Positions 6,977-15,126 of a DNA stretch of 64,000 bases are shown piece after piece. Every line of letters starts with the position of its first letter. Position 1 is the first letter of the stretch. The position numbers were made by a program, and so were the translations under genes. The notes under the pieces are model-generated. The model saw only the letters and a list, made by a program, of their open reading frames with translations, was not told the origin of the DNA and made no database searches. Origin of the DNA: Lachnospiraceae bacterium (lineage in GTDB: Bacteria > Bacillota > Clostridia > Lachnospirales > Lachnospiraceae); NCBI GenBank assembly GCA_014239155.1, contig JAAZZQ010000075.1, positions 1-64,000 on the forward strand, given 5' to 3'.

Positions 6977-7751
6977 TTCCAAGCACCTCCTTTGTCAAGG
7001 ACTGGTATGCTGCCGCAACTTTGCCTTTCGGGTCATGCAGGTAAATGCTTATGCCCTCTGCGGAAGTTTCCGCCGCCCTCACTGACATTGGTATGCTGCT
7101 CTCAAATATCCTTACATTCTTTCCGTAATTCTCTACAAGTAATGCTGTAATATCCTTTGCATAGTTCGTCCTGCTGTCCACCATTGTCAGAAGGATTCCC
7201 TCAATCTCTAATTTAGGGTTAATCTGCCGCTTTACCTTGCCTATGGTCTTAATAAGCTGCTCCAGTCCTTTCACGGGCAGGTATGCCGCCTGAACCGGAA
7301 TCAGTATGCTGTCGGCACACGCAAAAGCGTTTATCGTTATCATGCCGAGGGAAGGCATACAGTCAATCAGGATATAGTCATACCTCTCCTTAACCATCTC
7401 CACATAGGAACGCATCATAATCTCCCTGCTCATGACATTCACAAGGGAAACTTCCAAGCCGGACAGCTCAATATTCCCCGGCATCAGGTCAATCCCCTCG
7501 TCATGCTTTAAGATACCATAACCCGGCTCTATTTCCTCGTCATTGATGACTTTTTCCATGACATTCGCAAGGGTGACTTTCAGCTTGTCTGGCTCCGTAA
7601 AGCCAAGACTTGCGGTAAGGCTGCCCTGTGCGTCCGCATCAATTACTAAAACTTTCTTTCCCTGCTTTGCCAGCCCGATCCCTAAATTGCTTGTGGTGGT
7701 GGTCTTGCCCACACCACCCTTTTGGTTTGCGATTGCTATAATTTTACACAT
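6966..7751 (-). CDS. parA: ParA family partition ATPase (Soj-like)
   Basis: The protein has 261 residues, the usual ParA length. The deviant Walker A motif KGGVGKTTTTSNLG lies at residues 10-23, the Walker A' DADAQGS near 39, and the Walker B region ILIDCMPSLG near 127. There is no N-terminal DNA-binding extension, so it is the small type that depends on ParB. It is followed by parB with an 11-nt overlap. Confidence 0.95.
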   Translation of the reverse strand: MCKIIAIANQKGGVGKTTTTSNLGIGLAKQGKKVLVIDADAQGSLTASLGFTEPDKLKVTLANVMEKVINDEEIEPGYGILKHDEGIDLMPGNIELSGLEVSLVNVMSREIMMRSYVEMVKERYDYILIDCMPSLGMITINAFACADSILIPVQAAYLPVKGLEQLIKTIGKVKRQINPKLEIEGILLTMVDSRTNYAKDITALLVENYGKNVRIFESSIPMSVRAAETSAEGISIYLHDPKGKVAAAYQSLTKEVLGNGR

Positions 7752-7767
7752 GGTCTTTACCTCCGTA

Positions 7768-7950
7768 TCAGTTAGATTTCTCTTTTATATTGGCTTTCTG
7801 CACTTCCACATAAGCCCGGTAATACCTGTTTGTACCTTTGTTGCGGTACAGTTCTGAAAATTCTGTCACAGCCACTTTGGGCTGTCTTTTCAGAATCTTC
7901 CCAAACCACTTAATATCATTCTTCGTTCCCATCAGTCGAATTTTCAGCAC
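7768..7950 (-). CDS. Small basic ICE protein, unknown function
   Basis: The likely start is GTG at 7950, with GGAGAGG just before it; an ATG at 7932 is an alternative. The product has 60 or 54 residues and is basic (about a quarter Lys or Arg), with an FSELYRNKGTNRYYRAYVEV stretch. It overlaps the end of the gene at 7916-8434 and ends 16 nt before parA, so it belongs to the same transcript. Function unknown. Confidence 0.5.
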   Translation of the reverse strand: MLKIRLMGTKNDIKWFGKILKRQPKVAVTEFSELYRNKGTNRYYRAYVEVQKANIKEKSN

Positions 7951-8434
7951 GTTTCCTCTCCATTTCCGCAAGGATTTCCGTGGTGGATTTCTGTTTCTCG
8001 CAGTATTCCGGGTAGCGGAGCCTGATGCCCTGCCAGAAGTACACCGCATAGCCGCAGCAGAAAATATCACTTACCGAATACTCCCTACACTCCCTTATCC
8101 GCCCGTCCTCGCTCTCATAGTCATCAACGCTTGGCGTTCCGTCTGTGTAAAGGTTAAAGGCAAGCCTCACTACCCGTACACTTCCGCTGGTCTGCCAGCC
8201 CTGATGCAGACATTCTGGCTTGATATACCCGGACTTGATGTCATAAATCTGGCTGAAATGATTTCTTGTGTCCTCTGAAATGCCGAGAATGTAAATCAAC
8301 GCCTTATGGTAGCTGTCCTGATACCTCGCCTGTTCCAGTTTCTCAAAATAAAATTTCTCATGTTCCCCGTTTGCAAAAACCATGTGTGTGTTGTTGGCGC
8401 TCTGCGCCCCTGCTCTTAACGCTGTGTTGTTCAT
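7916..8434 (-). CDS. DUF6075-like ICE protein
   Basis: This 172-residue protein begins after a clear AAAGGAGG. Its sequence, with FANGEHEKFYFEKL, KALIYILGISEDTR and ECLHQGWQTSGSV, matches a family I recall as DUF6075, widespread near the ends of clostridial conjugative elements. Its function is not known. It is the first gene at this end of the element and probably heads the transcript through parA, parB and repA. A weak promoter-like pair TTGTTA/TATTCT (18-bp spacing, 8454-8483) lies upstream. Confidence 0.75.
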   Translation of the reverse strand: MNNTALRAGAQSANNTHMVFANGEHEKFYFEKLEQARYQDSYHKALIYILGISEDTRNHFSQIYDIKSGYIKPECLHQGWQTSGSVRVVRLAFNLYTDGTPSVDDYESEDGRIRECREYSVSDIFCCGYAVYFWQGIRLRYPEYCEKQKSTTEILAEMERKRAENSTDGNEE

Positions 8435-8480
8435 GCCTGAACCTCCTTTAATTAGAATAAAATAGTTGTTTGACTATAAC

Positions 8481-8522
8481 AAAAAAGGACAGTCCCATTC
8501 GTTAAAATGAGATTGTCCTTTA
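8481..8522 (-). terminator. Intrinsic terminator at the ICE end
   Basis: The arms at 8485-8500 and 8507-8522 pair over 15 of 16 positions (one G-U). On the minus strand they are followed by six T. It would stop transcripts coming from hemZ before they enter the element's genes. Confidence 0.7.
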
Positions 8523-8561
8523 AGGCACAATGTTCAGGTATTCACATTTATTGCGTATTAT

Positions 8562-8628
8562 TCCGTACTATCAAGTAAAAAAATGTTGTACTTTTGATGT
8601 ACTTTCCACCAAATCTTGTACTTTTGAG
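8562..8628. repeat. Repeated motifs like integrase arm-binding sites at the ICE terminus
   Basis: TTGTACTTTTGA occurs at 8587-8598 and 8617-8628. A related TGTACTTTCC begins at 8599 and a weaker CGTACTATCAAG at 8564. Repeats of this size within about 80 bp of an element end resemble the arm sites bound by the N-terminal domain of Tn916-type integrases. That is inference by analogy. Confidence 0.55.
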
Positions 8629-8642
8629 GAAATAGAACACTC

Positions 8643-10088
8643 TTAAAAATCTGTGAGCAGCTTCCGTTTTCTCTCAATCATTTCGTCGATTTTTTCTATG
8701 TATAGAGCCACATCTTTCACATTTTCGCTTCGCTCGATACGCCCGTCAGGGTACACCCGTTTTGACACGCTCCCGGCTCCGCAAGCTACGATAGACTGTT
8801 TCTCCTCCATAATCAGAATATTATAAATCCCATATTTTCCCTCCCTCGCATACCCAACATTCTCAAAATTTCCGGACATATTTTTCTGTCGATAGAGATA
8901 ATATGGTTTCATATCTAGTGCATATGCACCCTTCTGCGCAATTTTTATTGTGTTATCTGTATTGTGGAGCATTGTTATGCCGTTTTCCTCAATCCACTGA
9001 CTGAGTTTTGACGCCCGCTTAACTGCAAGTGAATGCACTGTTAAACTGTCAGGATTCAACTTTATTATCTCATCAATTGTATGTTGCACGTCGATTTCTA
9101 ATTCTCCTGGAAGTCCTAAGATAATATCCATATTAATGTTGTCAAATCCTGCATCACGTGCAAGATGAAATGCATTCTTTACTTGGTTCACAGTATGCTG
9201 CCTGCCAATATATTTTAATGTCTCATCCTTCATTGTCTGTGGATTTACTGAAATGCGGGTCACACCATACTTTTTTAGCACATCAAGCTTTTCTCTTGTA
9301 ATGCTGTCCGCCCGCCCTGCTTCTACAGTAAATTCTATTACCTGTTGAAAATCAAGCCTATCACGCACATACTGCAACAGCCTGTCCAATTCCTCTGCCT
9401 CCAATGTTGTAGGCGTTCCACCGCCAATATAGACAGTATCTAATATCTTATTTTTGTATCTTTCCGCAACAAAATCAATTTCCTGAAAAAGTGCTTGCAA
9501 ATATTCTTCTACTCGATTGCGCCACACTACAATTGGATAAGATGTAAAGGAACAATACAGACAAGTCGTCGGGCAAAATGGAATACCAATATAGATGCTA
9601 TAGCCGTCTTCATAGTGAATTTGATCAAGAATTGCTTTCTCGCGTCTAGCAATATCAAGACTTAACTGTGCTTTTTCCTCACTGACTGCATGTGTCTCTT
9701 TCAGCCATGCGATAATCTCCTCATCTTCTTTTCCCTCTGCCAACATTCCCATAGAAAGTTTTGTTGGTCTAATACCTGTAAGGTTTCCCCACGGAAGTGT
9801 CTTTCCTGTATAATCACACAAATCATTATAGAATGATAGCTTACGCTCTTTTTTTGTGACATCTATGTCATCTTTATATGTATGCTCATACTCTTTTTTA
9901 CCATCAATATCAATCACCACTTTCATGTTATTATCATAAAGTAGTACAATAATTTGATTACCACTGTTTGGTTGATTGCTTTGCTGTTCTTCTCCGTACA
10001 CCCTCACATCATGTTCTGGATAAAATGACTTTATTAACGCGTGCAAATCATACTGATAATTTTCCTTATTTGTATATACATTTATCAT
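8643..10088 (-). CDS. hemZ: HemZ-type oxygen-independent coproporphyrinogen III oxidase-like radical SAM protein
   Basis: This 481-residue protein has a family-specific N-terminal region of about 160 residues. The radical SAM cluster motif CX3CX2C follows at Cys172, Cys176 and Cys179 (GIPFCPTTCLYC), then GGGTPTTL and the HemN-like C-terminal part. The family is annotated as coproporphyrinogen dehydrogenase HemZ, but many members lack proven activity. Its 3' end is the chromosomal border of the ICE. In related Clostridia the relA-MBL-hemZ order is common, and hisS/aspS often follows; here the ICE separates whatever follows. Confidence 0.92.
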   Translation of the reverse strand: MINVYTNKENYQYDLHALIKSFYPEHDVRVYGEEQQSNQPNSGNQIIVLLYDNNMKVVIDIDGKKEYEHTYKDDIDVTKKERKLSFYNDLCDYTGKTLPWGNLTGIRPTKLSMGMLAEGKEDEEIIAWLKETHAVSEEKAQLSLDIARREKAILDQIHYEDGYSIYIGIPFCPTTCLYCSFTSYPIVVWRNRVEEYLQALFQEIDFVAERYKNKILDTVYIGGGTPTTLEAEELDRLLQYVRDRLDFQQVIEFTVEAGRADSITREKLDVLKKYGVTRISVNPQTMKDETLKYIGRQHTVNQVKNAFHLARDAGFDNINMDIILGLPGELEIDVQHTIDEIIKLNPDSLTVHSLAVKRASKLSQWIEENGITMLHNTDNTIKIAQKGAYALDMKPYYLYRQKNMSGNFENVGYAREGKYGIYNILIMEEKQSIVACGAGSVSKRVYPDGRIERSENVKDVALYIEKIDEMIERKRKLLTDF

Positions 10089-10224
10089 ATTTATGCTCCC
10101 TTACATGCCTTTACACATACCAATCAATTGTTTAAAATGATCTTCAATTTAAAACTTCACATTCTATAAAAATTCAAAACTGATAAATTTCAACATTGTA
10201 CTTTTATCATAGTTTATAAAGCTG

Positions 10225-10254
10225 AAAAATCCATGTCTATCCCAGACATGGATT
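10225..10254 (-). terminator. Intrinsic terminator overlapping the end of the MBL gene
   Basis: The 11-bp perfect stem (10228-10238 with 10244-10254, 5-base loop) is followed on the minus strand by TTTTT. The last codons and stop codon of the hydrolase gene lie within the stem and loop. It ends the apt-relA-MBL transcript. Confidence 0.85.
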
Positions 10255-10872
10255 ATACTTTCTCTCATATCCAACTGTTGTTGCGTCACCATGTCCTGAG
10301 TAGAGCTTCACATCATCTGGAAGAGTCATAATCCTCTCACGAATGGAATCTCCCAACTGACGCATAGAACCCGAATAAAAATCTGTCCTTCCAACAGATC
10401 CGTTAAAAATGGTATCTCCGCAAAACATTGTTTTATCTGCTGCAATATAAAAACAGCATCCACCTTTTGTATGCCCTGGTGTATGAAGTACCTCAAACTC
10501 CACTCCGGCCATAGAAAAAATCTGTTTATCTCGAAAATACTCGTCTGCCTCAAAACCATAAGCCTTGCCAAACCAACCAGATAAATTTTTCTCTGGGTCT
10601 TTTAAAATCTCCGCTTCATCCTCATAGGCATAAATTTTTGCACCGCTGAGTTCCTTAAGCTTTAGCGCACCGCCAGTATGATCTCCGTGACCATGTGTCA
10701 ACAAAATGCCCGCTACCTTCTCAAATCCAAGGCTTTTCACATCATTATATACAATCTCCCCATTATCGCCGGGATCAATAATTACAATCTCATCTGTGCC
10801 TTCTCTGTACACATAATAGCAATTGGTTTGACAGGCACCTAGTACCCTTCTTTTTACCTTTAAATCTGCCAT
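10237..10872 (-). CDS. MBL-fold metallo-hydrolase (glyoxalase II-like)
   Basis: The start at ATG 10872, 2 nt after the relA stop, fits better than an upstream in-frame ATG inside relA. The 211-residue protein has the metallo-beta-lactamase metal motif LTHGHGDHTGG, a later HTPGHTKGG, the metal-bridging Asp in FCGDTIF, and a final GHG. This is the typical small YcbL/glyoxalase II-like hydrolase encoded after relA in Firmicutes. Its substrate is uncertain; hydroxyacyl-glutathione is unlikely in this group, and another thioester is possible. Confidence 0.9.
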   Translation of the reverse strand: MADLKVKRRVLGACQTNCYYVYREGTDEIVIIDPGDNGEIVYNDVKSLGFEKVAGILLTHGHGDHTGGALKLKELSGAKIYAYEDEAEILKDPEKNLSGWFGKAYGFEADEYFRDKQIFSMAGVEFEVLHTPGHTKGGCCFYIAADKTMFCGDTIFNGSVGRTDFYSGSMRQLGDSIRERIMTLPDDVKLYSGHGDATTVGYERKYNPCLG

Positions 10873-10873
10873 A

Positions 10874-13234
10874 TCAGCCTGTTGTCCTTTCAATATCAAT
10901 CACACTGTCAATCAACCGCAGCTTATCGACAATCATTTGAAGTTCTTCTCTGCAGGTTATCTCAAAAGTCATCGCAATCGATGCGATATCCTGCTTGTTT
11001 GTTCTGGTATTTACAGAACGAATATCAATATTTTTCTCTGTCAATGTCTTTGTGATATCAGCCAAAAGACCACTTCTGTTCTGCGCGTAGATAACAATCT
11101 CTGTCAAATACTTCTCTTTTCGCTCGGCGGCTTCCTCTGGCTGCCATTCTGCATCAATCAGTCTGGAACGATCCAAGTCTGACAGATTCATAATATTAAT
11201 ACAGTCCGTTCGATGAATGGAAACACCTCTTCCGCGCGTGATAAACCCTACAATTTCATCACCGGGCACTGGCGCACAACAACGAGAAAACCGTGCAGCC
11301 ACATCATGAATCCCTTTGACTGTAATTCCTGTTTTACCTTTAGGTCTTATTAGTTTGTTTGCATTGTTTTCTTTAATCTGCGCAATTAATTCCTCATCAG
11401 TCGCCTGCTTCTTATGTTCCTTGGCATACAATTCCTGCATACGATTGACAACCTGCCCTTCCTTGAGAGCACCATGTCCTATCGCAGCAAGCACTGCATC
11501 CCAATCATTAAAGCCATATTTGTGCATTACTGCTCTTTGCAGCTCCGCTGTCAAAATTTCTGTTATATTAACATTTTTGGATTTGCAATAGTTCTGAAAA
11601 AGTTCTTTTCCTTTGATAATATTATCCTCTTTCAACTCACTTTTGAACCATTGCGAAATCTTGTTTTTTGCCTGTGATGATTTCACAATATTCAGCCAGT
11701 CACGGCTTGGTCCTTTTGAGTTTTGAGATGTCATAATTTCAATACAATCACCATTATTAATTTGATAGTCGATTGTAACTAGCTTACCGTTCACTCTGGC
11801 ACCTATCATTTTATTGCCAACTGCACTGTGGACACTATATGCAAAATCAATTGGAGTAGACCCAGCAGGCAAATTCTTTACATCTCCTGCTGGTGTAAAA
11901 CAATACACATGATCCGAAAATAAGTCCAAATCACTCTTTAGGAGCTTCATAAATTCCTTGTTGTCTGAGGTATCCTTTTGCCACTCCAGAATCTGGCTAA
12001 GCCAAGCCAGTTTTTCCTCTTCGCCACCACTCGACACTTTGCCGTCACTTGCTTCTTTATATTTCCAATGTGCCGCAATTCCATACTCTGCAACTCTATG
12101 CATCTCAAACGTCCGAATCTGTATCTCAAACGGCACTCCCATTGAACCAATTAATGTCGTGTGCAGTGATTGATACATATTTGCTTTTGGCATGGCAATA
12201 TAATCCTTAAAGCGCCCTGGCATCGGTTTATACATCTCGTGAATCACACCAAGCGCCGCATAACAGTCCTTGACGGAATCAACAATAATACGCACCGCAA
12301 ACAAATCAAAAATCTGGTCTATCGTCTTTCCCTGATTTTTCATTTTTTTGTAGATACTGAAAAAATGCTTGACCCTTCCATCAATTTGAGCGTCAATTCC
12401 CGCATCCATAATGTGCTCTGTCACTTCGTCTACAATATCTTGCACATATTTTTCGCGCGCATCTTTTCGCAAAGCTATCTTTTCAACTAAATCATAATAT
12501 GCTTCGGATTCCAGATACTTTAAGGACAAGTCATCAAGCTCAATCTTAATCTTAGAAATACCAAGCCGCTCCGCAAGCGGCGAATAAATATCCAATGTCT
12601 CTCGCGCAATGCGCTTTTGACTCTCAGGAGATTTATATTTTAGAGTTCGCATATTATGGAGACGGTCAGCCAATTTAATCAGTATCACACGGATATCCTT
12701 TGTCATCGCCAAAAACATTTTTCGTAAATTTTCGGCTTGAAGCTCCTCGCGGCTCGTCTGTCTATCCGGCGCTGCATCCCCTGTGTACTGCAATTGTTCA
12801 AGTTTGGTAACACCGTCAACAAGAAGCTCTACATCTGGACCAAACTGTTCTTTCAATTCCTCATTTGTCATAATTGTATCTTCAACAACGTCATGCAAGA
12901 GTCCTGCAATAATTGTCTCTTTATCAAGTTCCAGATCTGCAAGTATAATTGCCACACACAATGGATGGACAATATATGGTTCCCCTGATTTTCTAACCTG
13001 ATTTTTATGTGCAATACATGCGGTCTTATATGCCTTGTCAATCATAGAGATATCATCGGACGGGTGATACTTGTGCACGCGCCGAATAAGCCCCTGATAT
13101 AACTCGTCGGGGCTTTGAAACTCTTTGATATATTCGATTTTCCGTTCATCTGTCTTTCTGGGTCGAGCCTTACTCCCATTTATAATAAGGGAATCCTCAT
13201 ATGCTCCTGTTCTTGTCTGTTTCTCATCTGTCAC
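10874..13234 (-). CDS. relA: Bifunctional (p)ppGpp synthetase/hydrolase, RelA/SpoT family
   Basis: The 786-residue protein has the full long-RSH layout: an HD hydrolase domain near residues 80-200 (HPLCVAIILADLEL, GLLHDVVEDT), the synthetase domain near 240-370 (YKPMPGRFKDYIA, YQSLHTTL), a TGS domain near 430-490 (CFTPAGDVKNLPAGSTPIDFA) and a C-terminal ACT domain (about 715-786). The intact HD motif suggests that it both makes and breaks (p)ppGpp. It follows apt by about 45 nt and is followed directly by the MBL gene. Confidence 0.97.
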   Translation of the reverse strand: MTDEKQTRTGAYEDSLIINGSKARPRKTDERKIEYIKEFQSPDELYQGLIRRVHKYHPSDDISMIDKAYKTACIAHKNQVRKSGEPYIVHPLCVAIILADLELDKETIIAGLLHDVVEDTIMTNEELKEQFGPDVELLVDGVTKLEQLQYTGDAAPDRQTSREELQAENLRKMFLAMTKDIRVILIKLADRLHNMRTLKYKSPESQKRIARETLDIYSPLAERLGISKIKIELDDLSLKYLESEAYYDLVEKIALRKDAREKYVQDIVDEVTEHIMDAGIDAQIDGRVKHFFSIYKKMKNQGKTIDQIFDLFAVRIIVDSVKDCYAALGVIHEMYKPMPGRFKDYIAMPKANMYQSLHTTLIGSMGVPFEIQIRTFEMHRVAEYGIAAHWKYKEASDGKVSSGGEEEKLAWLSQILEWQKDTSDNKEFMKLLKSDLDLFSDHVYCFTPAGDVKNLPAGSTPIDFAYSVHSAVGNKMIGARVNGKLVTIDYQINNGDCIEIMTSQNSKGPSRDWLNIVKSSQAKNKISQWFKSELKEDNIIKGKELFQNYCKSKNVNITEILTAELQRAVMHKYGFNDWDAVLAAIGHGALKEGQVVNRMQELYAKEHKKQATDEELIAQIKENNANKLIRPKGKTGITVKGIHDVAARFSRCCAPVPGDEIVGFITRGRGVSIHRTDCINIMNLSDLDRSRLIDAEWQPEEAAERKEKYLTEIVIYAQNRSGLLADITKTLTEKNIDIRSVNTRTNKQDIASIAMTFEITCREELQMIVDKLRLIDSVIDIERTTG

Positions 13235-13279
13235 TTCGCATCACCAGCCATATCCAACAAAATATTTATAATATGCTTC

Positions 13280-13804
13280 TTACTTACCCTCGTAGGTTAT
13301 TGCTGCATCAAGCCTGTAACCTGCAATTCTCTCTCTTCCTTTAAGTCCCGCAAGCTCCATCAGCACTACAACGCCTACCACCTCACCACCAAGCGACTCA
13401 ATCAACTTAATCATGGCTTCTGTTGTTCCTCCAGTTGCAATTAGGTCATCGACTACCAAAACTTTCTGTCCCGGTTGAACGGAATCCTTATGCATCTCTA
13501 TAGTTGCTTTGCCGTATTCTAAGTCATAATCAATAGAAACGGTCTCCCTTGGGAGTTTTCCCTTTTTCCGAATCAAAACAAAGGGCTTATGGTTGTTATA
13601 GGCAATTGGAGTTCCAAAAATAAATCCTCTAGATTCAGCTCCCACCACAACATCATATTTTAAATCTTTCACTAAATCCTGCATAGTATCAATGGCAAGA
13701 TGCAATCCTTCTGCATCCTGCAAAACACTTGTCACATCACGAAAAATAATGCCGGGTTCTGGAAAGTCAGGTATTGCTCTTACGTATTCTTCCAATTTTT
13801 TCAT
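13280..13804 (-). CDS. apt: Adenine phosphoribosyltransferase
   Basis: This 174-residue protein has the normal Apt length. The PRPP-binding motif VLVVDDLIATGGT lies near residues 114-126, and the purine-binding GAESRGFIFG is near 55. It salvages adenine to AMP with PRPP. In many Firmicutes recJ precedes apt and relA; here there is no recJ and the gene has its own near-consensus promoter 75 nt upstream. Confidence 0.96.
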   Translation of the reverse strand: MKKLEEYVRAIPDFPEPGIIFRDVTSVLQDAEGLHLAIDTMQDLVKDLKYDVVVGAESRGFIFGTPIAYNNHKPFVLIRKKGKLPRETVSIDYDLEYGKATIEMHKDSVQPGQKVLVVDDLIATGGTTEAMIKLIESLGGEVVGVVVLMELAGLKGRERIAGYRLDAAITYEGK

Positions 13805-13878
13805 AATGTATTCTCCAATCTTCTGCTTATTTCAAATTTTTTCATAAAAACTATATATTTTTTAAATAGTTTTTTAAT

Positions 13879-13907
13879 ATTATAGTATTATTTGAATGTG
13901 AAGTCAA
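13879..13907 (-). promoter_or_regulatory. Near-consensus promoter for apt-relA-MBL
   Basis: On the minus strand, TTGACT (13902-13907) and a perfect TATAAT (13879-13884) are separated by 17 bp. The leader to the apt ATG is about 70 nt and AT-rich. Confidence 0.85.
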
Positions 13908-13983
13908 TTCTTTTTCAATTGAACCCTTATTTGTTACGCAATTTCGTATAACAGTTCAGACAAACTAAAATTAATACTTTTTA

Positions 13984-15096
13984 TCAACCTATCTCTGTCC
14001 ATTCCACTTCTTCCTGTTGTTCAATTATCTCATAGTCTATATTAAGTGCATTGCATCTTTCCCGAACCACTTCCTGAACTTCCTCCTCCGTAATCCAATT
14101 AATTCCCGCCTCATCGCGACATCGATTGATATAAGTCTCACATAAAGCAATCTGTTCCTCGGTGCACTCACTCAAATCATAAGTGTGCAATGTTTTATCG
14201 CCAATTGTATGAAACATTACAGAAAGCAAAATATCCTCATTTCCCGCAAACACTTCATTGTAAATCGCTTCATTTATATAGCTTGCCCACCATCCACTCA
14301 TAATCTCTGTCGCGTAAATATCTGCATTCTTTCCATTTGCAAAAATCGCAGATACTGCCACCAAATGGTCTCCTGCTCCACCGGAACCACCTGACACAAG
14401 CAATCCATTTTTACAGGCTTTTGTATAATTGCGCGCCCAACACTCATAAGAACTTGTCAAATATAACTTTCCTTGATTCTCTGCAATCATATAGACAGCA
14501 AAACTATCATCATCTGGCGCATAAATTTCAAGTCCCGAAAACTTCACCAACAAAATGCGTGTATGATTGTCTGAACTTTCCAGATATGCATATTGGGCGT
14601 TGTCATAAGAAGTTTTTGTTGAATACTCAGGGTCAAAATAACTTGTATTTACATAGCTCCCTAGCTCTGCAAATGTATAGGTCTTACCTGGTTCCAAATT
14701 ATAAGTTATGTAATCACTCTGCGGAAAATCTTCTTCTACAGTCACCGAAACCTCATTTTTTATAAACGCGGTATATAAATCCTGTGTCGTTTCATAATTC
14801 TGTATATTGTCAGATGCTTCCTGTATTGTTTCATGATTTTGTGTATTATCAGATGCTTCCTGTGGTGTTTCATTGCTCTGCACACTGTCAGGCATCTCAA
14901 TATTTTGTGTACCATCAGGCGTTTCCTGTAAAAAACTTTTCTGTTCTGTATCATTTTTCGTATTATTTTCCTGATCGATTTGTGTTTTTGTCGCTTCGTT
15001 GTCATTCATATCAATGGAGCGTGTCCCTTGTTTATTACAGCCAGTAAATGTTATTGTTATCCCTATTAGCAATATTGCTACAACTTTCTTTTTCAT
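13984..15096 (-). CDS. Lipoprotein with Gln/Asn/Thr-rich repeats, unknown function
   Basis: The N-terminus has a Lys-rich start, a hydrophobic run and a lipobox TFTGC with Cys at residue 20, so the 370-residue product is probably a membrane-anchored lipoprotein. Residues about 57-107 form a flexible linker of repeated units (ETPDGTQNI and EMPDSVQSN, then two 13-residue units with QEASDN). The C-terminal 260 residues look globular but match nothing I recognise. Its start is 30 nt after the ABC exporter gene, so it may be the last gene of that operon. Confidence 0.75.
   Translation of the reverse strand: MKKKVVAILLIGITITFTGCNKQGTRSIDMNDNEATKTQIDQENNTKNDTEQKSFLQETPDGTQNIEMPDSVQSNETPQEASDNTQNHETIQEASDNIQNYETTQDLYTAFIKNEVSVTVEEDFPQSDYITYNLEPGKTYTFAELGSYVNTSYFDPEYSTKTSYDNAQYAYLESSDNHTRILLVKFSGLEIYAPDDDSFAVYMIAENQGKLYLTSSYECWARNYTKACKNGLLVSGGSGGAGDHLVAVSAIFANGKNADIYATEIMSGWWASYINEAIYNEVFAGNEDILLSVMFHTIGDKTLHTYDLSECTEEQIALCETYINRCRDEAGINWITEEEVQEVVRERCNALNIDYEIIEQQEEVEWTEIG
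14792..14925 (-). repeat. In-frame coding repeats in the lipoprotein linker
   Basis: Imperfect tandem units containing TCAGATGCTTCCTGT recur with a period of about 39 bp, plus shorter related units. They encode the ET.Q.ASDN.QN linker. Variation in copy number between strains would be expected. Confidence 0.6.
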
Positions 15097-15126
15097 AAAA
15101 TTCTCCCTTTTTATTCCTAATTATTT

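Larger units (their letters stand above)
1..8645. mobile_element. One end of an integrative and conjugative element (Tn1549/CTn type), truncated by the window
   Basis: The segment carries a conjugation module (VirD4-type coupling protein, PcfB), a plasmid-like replication and partition module (RepA_N RepA, ParA, ParB) and several small unknown genes. It is visibly more G+C-rich than the housekeeping genes that begin with hemZ. Its outer end, at about 8,560-8,645, has repeated motifs that look like integrase arm sites, and it stops against the hemZ stop codon. The gene order matches what is known of Tn1549-like elements of Clostridia. The integrase, relaxase and other transfer genes are not in view and should lie before position 1. 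The exact boundary is inferred; only comparison with the other end or an empty site would fix it. Confidence 0.88.

Noticed and set aside
8441-8642. Integrase or excisionase gene at this ICE end
   Set aside because: The 200-bp gap holds only a terminator and short repeats with no coding frame of useful length. The integrase should be at the other end.
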